From Lachnospiraceae bacterium UBA7143 (GTDB lineage Bacteria; Bacillota; Clostridia; Lachnospirales; Lachnospiraceae), in the NCBI GenBank assembly GCA_002491905.1, contig DKWV01000015.1:1-64000 (forward strand): DNA of 64,000 nucleotides. Direction: 5' to 3'. Position numbers and translations under genes: made by a program. The notes under the pieces are model-generated. The model was not told the origin of the DNA and ran no database searches. It saw nothing but the letters and a program-made list of their open reading frames with translations. Positions 16,597-24,438 of this stretch are shown here, piece after piece; the first letter of the stretch is position 1, and every line of letters starts with the position of its first letter.

Positions 16597-16660
16597 ACCG
16601 CCGTCCCAATCTCAGATGTGTTATCCTGTCGTTGCTTTTATAACGCATGTTTTTATAAAT

Positions 16661-17569
16661 TCAAAGAAACATTTTCACGGGCCTCGCCTCTTCCGTCTCC
16701 GCATAATACTGATAAATGCCGTAAAACCTTCCCACCTCATCGTACATGCGCAGCCGCTCTTCCTCCCGCAGCTCGCCGCCGCAGCAAAACAGCTCTCTGG
16801 GAATCCTGTTCCCGTTTTCCAGAAGCCTCTGGCCCGCCGAAGTCGCTTCCGCAGCCCGGCACTCGCCAAACACGGCATCCGGCGGAATTATAACGTCCGA
16901 TATTTTATCTTCGTCCCGCAGCTTTTCGATCTCCGAAAGCCGCAGCGCTTCTTCTATCCCGAAAATACCTACCCGGCTCCGCGTCAGGGATGCCATTGCG
17001 CCGCCGCATCCCAGCCTTTCTCCGATATCATGGCAGAGCGTCCGTATATAGGTACCCTTCGAGCAGACCACCCTGAAACGTACCGTGGGAAGACGCATTT
17101 CCAGGATCTCCAGTTCCCGGATCTGCACCATGCGCGGCCTGCGCTCCACCTCTTTCCCTGCCCTTGCCAGCTCATAAAGCTTTTTCCCGTTCACCTTGAG
17201 CGCCGAGTACATAGGCGGAATCTGTCCATATGCACCTCGAAAACCGAAAATGCACTCCTCCACCTGGTCTTCCGTGAGAGCCGCAACCGTCTCTTCCTTT
17301 GCATGAAATAACACCTGTCCCGATAAATCCTGCGTGTCCGTCGCAACCCCCAGCCGCAGCTCGGCAATATACTCTTTGTCCCAGTCCGTAAGCATATCGC
17401 ACAGTTTCGTGCCCGAACCAAAACATACAGGAAGCACGCCGACCGCATCCGGGTCGAGTGTCCCTGTATGCCCTATTTTTTTCTGTTTACAGATACCGCG
17501 AAGCTTCGCCACCACATCGTGCGACGTAAACCCCGCCTCCTTATAAACATTCATGATCCCGTTATACAT
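16661..17569 (-). CDS. truB: tRNA pseudouridine(55) synthase
   Basis: 302 aa. Isomerises U55 in the T loop of tRNAs. Contains NGIMNVYKEAGFTSHDVVAKL at the N-terminus, KIGHTGTLDPDAVGVLPV with the catalytic Asp in the GTLDPxAxG motif, and the SKGTYIRTLCHDIGE motif. The C-terminal part resembles a PUA-like tail. Its ATG overlaps the end of nrnA by 8 bp, with GGAAGG as Shine-Dalgarno. Confidence 0.96.
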   Translation of the reverse strand: MYNGIMNVYKEAGFTSHDVVAKLRGICKQKKIGHTGTLDPDAVGVLPVCFGSGTKLCDMLTDWDKEYIAELRLGVATDTQDLSGQVLFHAKEETVAALTEDQVEECIFGFRGAYGQIPPMYSALKVNGKKLYELARAGKEVERRPRMVQIRELEILEMRLPTVRFRVVCSKGTYIRTLCHDIGERLGCGGAMASLTRSRVGIFGIEEALRLSEIEKLRDEDKISDVIIPPDAVFGECRAAEATSAGQRLLENGNRIPRELFCCGGELREEERLRMYDEVGRFYGIYQYYAETEEARPVKMFL

Positions 17570-18524
17570 TTGAGGCCTTCCAATTCAACTGAGCCGCAAT
17601 CTCCCGCGACAGGTTGTTGATATTGTCATGATATGTACCGTTCATCGTACATCCCGCGGCACGCACGTGACCGCCACCGCCGAATTTTACGGCCACCTCC
17701 GCCACATTGACAAGACCGTTTGAGCGCATGCTCACCTTGTACTCCAAAGTACCGGTCTCATACATAAAGATGGCGCAGTCCACGCCCTTTACCCCCTGCA
17801 GATAGTTGACAATACCGTCCAGATCCTTCGGGCCGACACAGTAAAATTCCATCATGCGGCGGCTCACCATGCTGACAATGCATCTGTCATCCATAAAGCG
17901 CACGCTCCCCAGAATCGCCCTGCCCATGATCTGTGTCTGAAAATAAGTCTTCTCATAAAAGGTTTCTTCAATCAATGCCGAAAAATCAAATCCGAATTTA
18001 AGTAATTCAGCCGCTATCTGCATCGTGCGGGAAGAAGTGTTGGAGTAGCGGAACACACCCGTATCGTGGGCGATGCCAATGTAAATGGCCTTTGCAATCT
18101 CTTCGTCCACGAGCGCCGGCTCCATCAGTTCATAGAGCAGTTCCGACGTAGAGCTTTTGTCCGGCTCCACGATATTCACGTCCCCACAGCCTGTATTGCT
18201 GATATGATGGTCAATATTGACACGTTTTTTGGCCCGCCTGAAAATGGGCAGCACGTCTCCCAGCCGCTCGTCATTACAGTCCATAGCAAAGAAAACGTCA
18301 TAGATTTCTCCATTGTTAAATTCAGATTTAATATCCTCTATTCCCTCTAAAACATGGAACGGCGCCGGCGGTTCCTCCAGATAAATGTCGACCCGTGCCT
18401 CCGGCAATTCCTTTTTCAGATAATGGTACAAAGCCAGACATGAGCAGACACAGTCCCCGTCCGGTCTCATGTGCCCGCCGATTGCCACCGTCTTCGCATC
18501 CTTTAACTCGTCAATTCTCTTCAT
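17562..18524 (-). CDS. nrnA: DHH-family oligoribonuclease / pAp phosphatase
   Basis: About 320 aa. NrnA-type enzymes degrade RNA dinucleotides and dephosphorylate 3'-phosphoadenosine 5'-phosphate. Motifs: VAIGGHMRPDGDCVCS (DHH motif I, a Met-Arg variant of the usual Val-Asn), FFAMDCND, NIDHHISNTGCG (the DHH triad) and a C-terminal DHHA1 segment FGGGGHVRAAG. I place the start at 18524, which has AGGGGAGTG ahead of it, rather than the ATG at 18581. It overlaps the end of rbfA by 14 bp, a coupling typical of this operon in Firmicutes. Confidence 0.93.
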   Translation of the reverse strand: MKRIDELKDAKTVAIGGHMRPDGDCVCSCLALYHYLKKELPEARVDIYLEEPPAPFHVLEGIEDIKSEFNNGEIYDVFFAMDCNDERLGDVLPIFRRAKKRVNIDHHISNTGCGDVNIVEPDKSSTSELLYELMEPALVDEEIAKAIYIGIAHDTGVFRYSNTSSRTMQIAAELLKFGFDFSALIEETFYEKTYFQTQIMGRAILGSVRFMDDRCIVSMVSRRMMEFYCVGPKDLDGIVNYLQGVKGVDCAIFMYETGTLEYKVSMRSNGLVNVAEVAVKFGGGGHVRAAGCTMNGTYHDNINNLSREIAAQLNWKASNV

Positions 18525-18912
18525 TTTCACTCCCCTTATCAGACGCTGCGGCCTTTCGGTCCGAGGCCACCACTTCCTCAATCCGCTTCGACATGTTCAC
18601 CCCATAGGCAATTGACTGATCCATAATAAAATGAATCTGGGGCGTATTGCGGAGATTGACCGTCCTCGCAAGCTGCCCGCGTATATACCCTTCCGCGCTC
18701 TTAAGTCCCGCCAGCGTATCTGCCTGCGCCTTTTCATCTCCCAGCACACTGATCCACGCCTTGCAGGTCTTTAAATCCGGCGCAACCTCCACCGCCACCA
18801 CCGAAGTCATCGGCGCAATCCTGGGGTCTTTGATCTCTCCCCTGATAATCTGGGCCAGCACGCGCTGCACCTCCCCGTTGATACGGGTATTTTTGACACT
18901 ATTTTTACGCAT
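18511..18912 (-). CDS. rbfA: 30S ribosome-binding factor A
   Basis: 133 aa KH-like cold-shock factor needed for maturation of the 16S rRNA 5' end. Diagnostic segments: RINGEVQRVLAQIIRGEIKDPRI, SVVAVEVAPDLKTCKAWISVLG and LRNTPQIHFIMDQSIAYG. The C-terminal tail is charged (DRKAAASDKGSENEEN). It sits 66 bp after infB and overlaps nrnA. In the 66-bp gap, a 7-bp stem (CATAGAA/TTCTATG, 18955-18977) begins right at the infB stop but lacks a T tract. Confidence 0.95.
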   Translation of the reverse strand: MRKNSVKNTRINGEVQRVLAQIIRGEIKDPRIAPMTSVVAVEVAPDLKTCKAWISVLGDEKAQADTLAGLKSAEGYIRGQLARTVNLRNTPQIHFIMDQSIAYGVNMSKRIEEVVASDRKAAASDKGSENEEN

Positions 18913-18978
18913 TTTAGCAAATCCCTTCCTCTGCGTTTAAGTTTTAATCCTGTGCATAGAACACTCGTTATTCTATGA

Positions 18979-21774
18979 CTAGCGCGGCACTTCCACCATG
19001 ATGTAAGCCTCCACGATATCCAGCTCTTCCATCTTATCAAAACCTTCGAACACAAGACCGCACTCAAAACCAGCCTTCACTTCCTTCACATCATCCTTGA
19101 AACGCTTCAGGGATGCAAGCTCACCCTCATAAATCTGCTCGTCGCCCCTGCGGATGCGGATCTTACAGCCTCTCTGGAACTCACCGTCAAGCACATAGGA
19201 GCCTGCGATATTGCCGATTGCGGACGCTTTGAAAATCTGACGAACCTCCGCGTGACCGATGATCTTTTCCTCGAAGATCGGGTCTAACATCCCCTTCATG
19301 GCTGCCTCAATGTCCTCTATCGCCTGATAGATGACCTTATAGAGCCGCACATCCACACCCTCGCGCTCCGCCACGGTTTTCGCCTGCGCGTCCGGCCTCA
19401 CGTTAAAGCCGATAATAATTGCGGAAGAAGCTGAAGCCAGCGACACGTCCGATTCGTTGATGGCGCCCACGCCGCCGTGGATGCACTTCACAACCACTTC
19501 CTCGTTGGACAGCTTCATCAGGCTCTGCTTCAAAGCCTCCACGCTGCCCTGCACATCCGCCTTGACAATCAGGTTCAGCTCCTTTAAATTGCCCTCCTGG
19601 ATCTGGCTGAAGAGATCATCCAGGGACATCTTCGTCTTAGTATCTGCAAGCATCTCCTCTTTATGCTGCGCCATGTAGGTTTCCGCATAAGATTTCGCGC
19701 TCTTATCATTTTCATGGACTATAAACACCTCGCCGGCGCTGGGCACGTCGGACAAGCCGAGAATTTCCACAGGAGTGGAAGGTTTCGCCTCCTTCACGCG
19801 TCTGCCCTTGTCGTCGATCATGGCCCTCACCTTGCCGTGGCTTGCGCCTGCGGAGATAAAGTCTCCCACGTGGAGTGTGCCCTTCTGCACCAGCACGGTC
19901 GCCACGGGTCCTCTTCCCTTGTCAAGCTCCGCCTCGATCACCAGACCTCTGGCATTTCTGTCCGGGTTCGCCTTCAGCTCAAGAATCTCGGCCGTGAGCA
20001 GAATCGTCTCCAGAAGGGTTTCAATGCCTTCCCCCGACTTCGCGGAAACCGGCACAAACTCCGTCGCTCCGCCCCAATCCACCGGGATCAGCTCGTACTC
20101 TGTCATCTCCTGTTTCACGCGGTCAATGTTCGCGTTGGGCTTATCAATCTTATTGACGGCAACGATGATCTCGATTCCCGCCGCCTTCGCATGGTTGATG
20201 GCCTCCACCGTCTGGGGCATCACGCCGTCGTCGGCAGCCACCACCAGCACTGCAATATCCGTGGAATTGGCGCCGCGCATACGCATGGCCGTGAACGCCT
20301 CGTGGCCTGGCGTATCTAAGAAAGTAATGCTCTGCCCTTTCACGCTTACCGTGTACGCGCCGATAGCCTGCGTGATGCCGCCTGCCTCCTTGTCCGTCAC
20401 GTTCGTCTTACGGATCGCGTCAAGCAGGGAAGTTTTGCCGTGGTCTACATGCCCCATAACGCAGATAACCGGGGGACGGGCCACCATCGTGGAGGCGTCC
20501 TCCTCCTCCTCGCGCAGAAGCTCTTCAATCACGTCAACCTTAACTTCCTTCTCGCAGATGATCTCATACTCGATGGCGATATTCTCCGCCTCCTCGAAGC
20601 TGATATCCGAATTTAAGGTCACGACCTGCCCCTGTAAAAAGAGCTTTTTAATAATCGCGGAGGGCTGAATCTTCATCTTATCCGCCAGCTCCTTGATGGT
20701 CAGGCTATCCGGAATCGTAATAACCTTGATCTGCTCCTCCTTGGACTCCTCAGGCTTTTTCTCCGGCTTAATGAAGCGGCCCGCCCTGTTGCGGTTCTTT
20801 ACCGCAGCATCGTCCTCCTCATAGATATGATCTTTCTTCGACCGTTTATCCCTCTCCTGGTTTACCCTGCGTTTTTCGTCATCCCTGTGCTTTTCCGCAT
20901 CCTTGCCGGGCGCCTCAGCGATAAAGTCCTTCGGACCGTTATTTTTCCTAAATCTATTGTCCTGCCCGCCATTTCCTCTCTGAGGGCGGTCACCACCGCC
21001 ACTGTTCCGGCTGCCAGCGAAGGGAGCGCCGCCGCTCTTACGATCACCCTGACCACCGTTATAATTCGGCCTGCCCTGGCCCTCAGGCCTGCGATTTTCT
21101 CCTGCACTTTCCACTCTCCCCTGTACGGGCGCCGGTTTATTCGCGGCTGCCGCGTTTTTACTGTTTTCCCGCTGCTTTTCCTGCTGTCTCTGCTCCAGCC
21201 GCCTCTCCTGCTGCTGTTTCTGCCTCACATCATAAGGCTCCGCCGTTACCGGGATTGGCTTCTGCGTCGGCCGCACGATCTTGTGGGGCACATTCTGCTG
21301 CTGTACCGGGCGTGCACCATTTGGCATAGGCCTGCCGCCGCCGCGGTTCTGCCCGTTTCCTCCGTTTCCTCCGCCCTGGGCAGTTCTTCCTCCCATCTTG
21401 GAATTGTGGGGATTACTCACGAAGATGATCCGTTTCTTCTTGGGTGCTTCGCCTTTTCCTTCCTTCTTCCCGCCTGATGCCACAGGCCTTTCGGATGCCT
21501 CCTTCACTGCCGCAGCCTTCTCTCCCCCGGCTGACACCGCCGCACCCGCATTCACAGAAGATTCCTTACTCTGGGGCTTTTCCTCCCCTGCCGCTTTCTG
21601 GGCGCTGCCTTCCCCCGAAGAGCCGAATTCCTTTCTCACCAGCGCAATCGCATCCTCCTCAATGGAACTTTGCGCCACCTTCACCTCATATCCCTTAGCC
21701 TGCAGAAATTCGATCAGTTCCTTACTCTTCCTGTCTAATTCCTTTGCAAGCTCATGTACTTTCATCTTCGCCAT
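18979..21774 (-). CDS. infB: Translation initiation factor IF-2
   Basis: About 931 aa. GTPase that brings fMet-tRNA to the 30S subunit. An IF2N helix (KMKVHELAKELDRKSKEL) opens the protein. A long low-complexity region (about 60-360) rich in Gly, Asn, Arg, Gln and Lys follows, then a second IF2N region (SLTIKELADKMKIQPSAII). The G domain near residue 440 has GHVDHGKTS, DTPGHEAF and NKID; domains II-IV form the C-terminal third. I chose 21774, where GGAGG precedes the ATG by about 9 nt, over 21789. ylxQ ends 15 bp upstream. Transcribed from the rimP promoter. Confidence 0.97.
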   Translation of the reverse strand: MAKMKVHELAKELDRKSKELIEFLQAKGYEVKVAQSSIEEDAIALVRKEFGSSGEGSAQKAAGEEKPQSKESSVNAGAAVSAGGEKAAAVKEASERPVASGGKKEGKGEAPKKKRIIFVSNPHNSKMGGRTAQGGGNGGNGQNRGGGRPMPNGARPVQQQNVPHKIVRPTQKPIPVTAEPYDVRQKQQQERRLEQRQQEKQRENSKNAAAANKPAPVQGRVESAGENRRPEGQGRPNYNGGQGDRKSGGAPFAGSRNSGGGDRPQRGNGGQDNRFRKNNGPKDFIAEAPGKDAEKHRDDEKRRVNQERDKRSKKDHIYEEDDAAVKNRNRAGRFIKPEKKPEESKEEQIKVITIPDSLTIKELADKMKIQPSAIIKKLFLQGQVVTLNSDISFEEAENIAIEYEIICEKEVKVDVIEELLREEEEDASTMVARPPVICVMGHVDHGKTSLLDAIRKTNVTDKEAGGITQAIGAYTVSVKGQSITFLDTPGHEAFTAMRMRGANSTDIAVLVVAADDGVMPQTVEAINHAKAAGIEIIVAVNKIDKPNANIDRVKQEMTEYELIPVDWGGATEFVPVSAKSGEGIETLLETILLTAEILELKANPDRNARGLVIEAELDKGRGPVATVLVQKGTLHVGDFISAGASHGKVRAMIDDKGRRVKEAKPSTPVEILGLSDVPSAGEVFIVHENDKSAKSYAETYMAQHKEEMLADTKTKMSLDDLFSQIQEGNLKELNLIVKADVQGSVEALKQSLMKLSNEEVVVKCIHGGVGAINESDVSLASASSAIIIGFNVRPDAQAKTVAEREGVDVRLYKVIYQAIEDIEAAMKGMLDPIFEEKIIGHAEVRQIFKASAIGNIAGSYVLDGEFQRGCKIRIRRGDEQIYEGELASLKRFKDDVKEVKAGFECGLVFEGFDKMEELDIVEAYIMVEVPR

Positions 21775-21789
21775 ACTTACTACCTCCAA

Positions 21790-22113
21790 CTATTCCGAAT
21801 CTTCCAAATGCTTCCGTATCGAATTCGCAAATCCCTCATCTGTCACCGCAAGAACCGACCTCTCCTCCTTACCCATAGAATGTCCGAGAACGTCCTTCGT
21901 CCCATGCAGCACGCAGGGAACCTCATAAAAATCACACATGTTACTATACTTTTTTCTGGTATTACCCGACGCATCCTCAGCGATGATGACCAGAGCTGCC
22001 TTGCCTTCCTTGACAGCTGCTTCCGTTGCAAATCCGCCACTGACAACATTTCTGGAGCGTGCGGCGAGTCCCAGCATGGATAATACCTTATCCTTCCCCG
22101 GTATCTGCTTCAT
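21790..22113 (-). CDS. ylxQ: L7Ae/YlxQ-family RNA-binding protein
   Basis: 107 aa. An L7Ae/L30e/S12e fold protein: KVLSMLGLAARSRNVVSGGFATEAAV, ALVIIAEDASGNTRKK and the CDFYEVPCV segment are characteristic of YlxQ, which binds kink-turn RNA in related proteins. The start at 22113 has GAGGAGG ahead; the longer frame starting at 22227 runs through ylxR in another frame and is not credible. It overlaps the ylxR 3' end by 26 bp and is followed by infB after 15 bp. Confidence 0.92.
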   Translation of the reverse strand: MKQIPGKDKVLSMLGLAARSRNVVSGGFATEAAVKEGKAALVIIAEDASGNTRKKYSNMCDFYEVPCVLHGTKDVLGHSMGKEERSVLAVTDEGFANSIRKHLEDSE

Positions 22114-22390
22114 GCCTGCCCTCCTCAAACTCCTTCTCCAGATTCTCGTATATTTCATTCGGTATGCGCATCTTAAACGACCGATCCAACCCCTTGTTCT
22201 TCCTGGCCTTCGACAGGCACTCCCCATTCTTACAAAGGTAAGCGCCCCGACCGTTCTTTCTCCCGGTCATATCCAGGGATACAAGCCCTTCCGCGCTCTT
22301 CAGCACACGCATCATCTCTTTCTTATCCTTCATTTCGCTACAGCCCACGCACTGGCGCAGGGATACTTTTTTTGCCATCTTAACCTCCAT
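22088..22390 (-). CDS. ylxR: YlxR-family protein (DUF448)
   Basis: 100 aa. Contains the YlxR signature RQCVGCSEMKDKKEMMRVL and the later GRKNGRGAYLCKNGECLSKA, followed by a basic KNKGLDRSFK. YlxR proteins are predicted nucleic-acid-binding and lie invariably between nusA and ylxQ/infB; a role as transcription regulator or RNase P partner has been proposed elsewhere. Here it lies 44 bp after nusA. Confidence 0.94.
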   Translation of the reverse strand: MEVKMAKKVSLRQCVGCSEMKDKKEMMRVLKSAEGLVSLDMTGRKNGRGAYLCKNGECLSKARKNKGLDRSFKMRIPNEIYENLEKEFEEGRHEADTGEG

Positions 22391-22434
22391 GTCAGAACAG
22401 TTTACTGTGATGACACGCGATGAGAAATCCGCGC

Positions 22435-23643
22435 TTACGATTCTCCGCTGCCGTCTTTCTCCATATCCTCCTGCCCATATTCCTCAGCGCCGCTTTCTTC
22501 CGTGTACGTTTCTTCCCCGTACTCCCCGTCATAATCCTCCTCGCTGTAGCCTTCCTCGTCATACTCTTCGTCATCGTAAACGTAATCCTCATAACGGAAG
22601 CCGGGCGCATCCTTGGCCTGCGTCTCGCTCTTAATATCTATCTTATATCCGGTCAGCCTGGCTGCCAGTCTCGCGTTCTGCCCCTCCTTACCGATGGCAA
22701 GGGAAAGCTGGTAGTCCGGCACCACGACTTTGGCCGTCTTCTCATCGGGATCGGCAAACACCGCAACAATCTTTGCCGGGGACAGGGCGTTTTGGATCAG
22801 GTTACCCGGATTCTCATCCCAGTTTATGATATCAATCTTCTCCCCGCAAAGCTCATCCACAATGGAATTGACCCTCGCCCCGTTTAACCCTACACAGGCG
22901 CCCACGGCATCCACGTTTGGATTGTTGGACCGCACCGCAATCTTGGTCCTGCTGCCAGCCTCCCTGGCAATACTCATAATCTCCACCGTACCGTCCTTGA
23001 TCTCCGTCACCTCGGATTCAAAAAGACGCTTCACCAGCTCTGGATGTGTGCGGCTCACTAAAATCCTCGGTCCTTTGGGGGTGTTCCTCACCTCCAGGAT
23101 ATAGACCTTTATTCTCTCCGTTGGCCGGAAATGCTCGGTTCGCACCTGCTCGTTCTCATTTAAGATAGCATCCGCCTTACCCAGATTGATGGAAATGTTC
23201 TTGCCCATGTAACGCTGGACAATGCCCGTCACCACATCCTTCTCCTTCTCAAAGTACTGGTTGTAGATGACGCTTCTCTCCTCCTCGCGGATTTTCTGTA
23301 AAATCACGCTCTTCGCATTCTGGGTCGCAATACGTCCAAACTCCTTCGAGCGGACCTCCACGCGGACAATGTCTCCCTCTTTTGCGTCAGGATCAATTTC
23401 CTTTGCATCCTCCGGGGAAATCTGCATCACCGAATCCTCTACTTCCTCCGTGACCTCCTTCTCAGCATAACAGTGGTAATCGCAGGTTTCCCTGTCAATC
23501 TCCACTTTCACGTTGTCAGCCTTGCCGAAATGATTCTTATAGGCGGTAATCAGCGAATTCTCTATCGCCTCGAAGAGCGTATCCTTGCTGATCTCCTTCT
23601 CCCTTTCCAGAATATCCAGCGCCTCCATTAATTCCTTATTCAT
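22435..23643 (-). CDS. nusA: Transcription termination/antitermination protein NusA
   Basis: 402 aa. N-terminal RNAP-binding domain (MNKELMEALDILEREKEISKDTL start, residues 1-125), S1 (about 135-200: VVTGIVQRYMGKNISINLG), KH1 and KH2 (ILVSRTHPELVKRLFESEV; VGACVGLNGARVNSIVDEL; AIGKEGQNARLAARLTG). A C-terminal tail of about 55 residues is almost purely acidic and aromatic (Asp, Glu, Tyr), a feature beyond the usual Gram-positive NusA of about 370 aa. AGGAGG precedes the start. rimP is upstream, ylxR downstream; NusA could control the hairpin in the leader of its own operon. Confidence 0.97.
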   Translation of the reverse strand: MNKELMEALDILEREKEISKDTLFEAIENSLITAYKNHFGKADNVKVEIDRETCDYHCYAEKEVTEEVEDSVMQISPEDAKEIDPDAKEGDIVRVEVRSKEFGRIATQNAKSVILQKIREEERSVIYNQYFEKEKDVVTGIVQRYMGKNISINLGKADAILNENEQVRTEHFRPTERIKVYILEVRNTPKGPRILVSRTHPELVKRLFESEVTEIKDGTVEIMSIAREAGSRTKIAVRSNNPNVDAVGACVGLNGARVNSIVDELCGEKIDIINWDENPGNLIQNALSPAKIVAVFADPDEKTAKVVVPDYQLSLAIGKEGQNARLAARLTGYKIDIKSETQAKDAPGFRYEDYVYDDEEYDEEGYSEEDYDGEYGEETYTEESGAEEYGQEDMEKDGSGES

Positions 23644-23705
23644 TTTTCATTGTCCTCCTATGTTTCATTCCTTAATGAAAAGTCGTCGCTGTCGCAATTT
23701 CCGCT

Positions 23706-24173
23706 TTATATGTCAAGCGCCAGTCTGACCGTCGCGATATCAGCTCTTTCAAATGTACGCGAAACGCCATCCGTCTCAACTGTGACGGTCCCGGCGTCAA
23801 ATGCCTTTAGAATCCCGGAAAATTCCTTGTGTCCCTCTATGGGCTTATAGGCCTTAAGCTCCACCGTTTCTCCCAGGCTCTTTTCCAGATGTCTGTCTTT
23901 CTTCAGGACCCGGCCAAGCCCCGGGCTGCTGACCTCCAGAATGTAGGCATCCGGAATAAAGTCCTCCGTATCGAGTGCATCGGATAAGGCGCGGCTCACA
24001 TTTTCACAGTCCTGAATGTTTACGCCCTCCGGCTTGTCGATATAAACCCGCAGATAATAATCCCTGCCCTCCTTCACATACTCCACATCATAAATTTCCA
24101 CTCCATACTGTTCCACAATAGGTAAAAGCAGGGCCTCTGTCCTCCCCTCATATGTCTCCTTCTTTGACATCAT
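23706..24173 (-). CDS. rimP: Ribosome maturation factor RimP
   Basis: 155 aa. Assists 30S assembly. Typical two-domain layout: IVEQYGVEIYDVEYVKEGRDYYLRVYIDKPEGVNIQDCENVSRAL type N-domain (DVEYVKEG, YIDKPEGVNI) and the ILEVSSPGLGRVLKKDRHLE junction, then an SH3-like C-domain. I prefer the ATG at 24173, which has GGAGAG about 5 nt ahead, over the longer frame at 24206. It is the first gene of the operon and follows a promoter plus terminator-like hairpin. Confidence 0.95.
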   Translation of the reverse strand: MMSKKETYEGRTEALLLPIVEQYGVEIYDVEYVKEGRDYYLRVYIDKPEGVNIQDCENVSRALSDALDTEDFIPDAYILEVSSPGLGRVLKKDRHLEKSLGETVELKAYKPIEGHKEFSGILKAFDAGTVTVETDGVSRTFERADIATVRLALDI

Positions 24174-24216
24174 ACTCTCCGTTCCGAAGCATCCGCCCCT
24201 GTACATTGTACATATG

Positions 24217-24240
24217 AAAAAAGCGGACTCGCAAGTCCAC
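24217..24240 (-). terminator. Terminator-like hairpin in the rimP operon leader
   Basis: On the minus strand GTGGACT-TGCG-AGTCCGC (one G-U pair) is followed by TTTTTTC. It lies about 30 nt after the predicted start point and 43 bp before the rimP ATG, so it sits between promoter and operon, as an attenuator would. Confidence 0.75.
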
Positions 24241-24274
24241 TCTTTATCTCAGTAACTATTCTTGATACTTATGT

Positions 24275-24303
24275 ATTATACCACCCCTTTTCTTCCCTTG
24301 CAA
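24275..24303 (-). promoter_or_regulatory. Promoter of the rimP-nusA-infB operon
   Basis: TTGCAA (24303-24298), 17-bp spacer, TATAAT (24280-24275) on the minus strand, one of the best promoter matches in the window. It points into the hairpin at 24217-24240. Confidence 0.8.
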
Positions 24304-24438
24304 GTGTTTTTTCACATCTCACCCATCTCACCTCATCGCCACCCCATCATGCGCCTGTGGCCTTTCTGTTACATATTTGACAGCGCGGCGGTTATCCTTT
24401 ACTCTATAAATAGTTTTCAATAATGGGGGAGAAAAGCC

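Noticed and set aside
20827..21477. Long plus-strand reading frames opposite infB
   Set aside because: They are shadows of the GC-rich low-complexity region of infB and have no family features.
22114..22227. Longer YlxQ starting at 22227
   Set aside because: The extra 38 residues are the ylxR gene read in another frame; GAGGAGG marks the start at 22113.
24377..24410. Promoter for the DUF6020-like gene (TTGACA and TATAAA)
   Set aside because: The two boxes are 22 bp apart, too far for a normal sigma-A promoter, and the closer -10 candidates match poorly.
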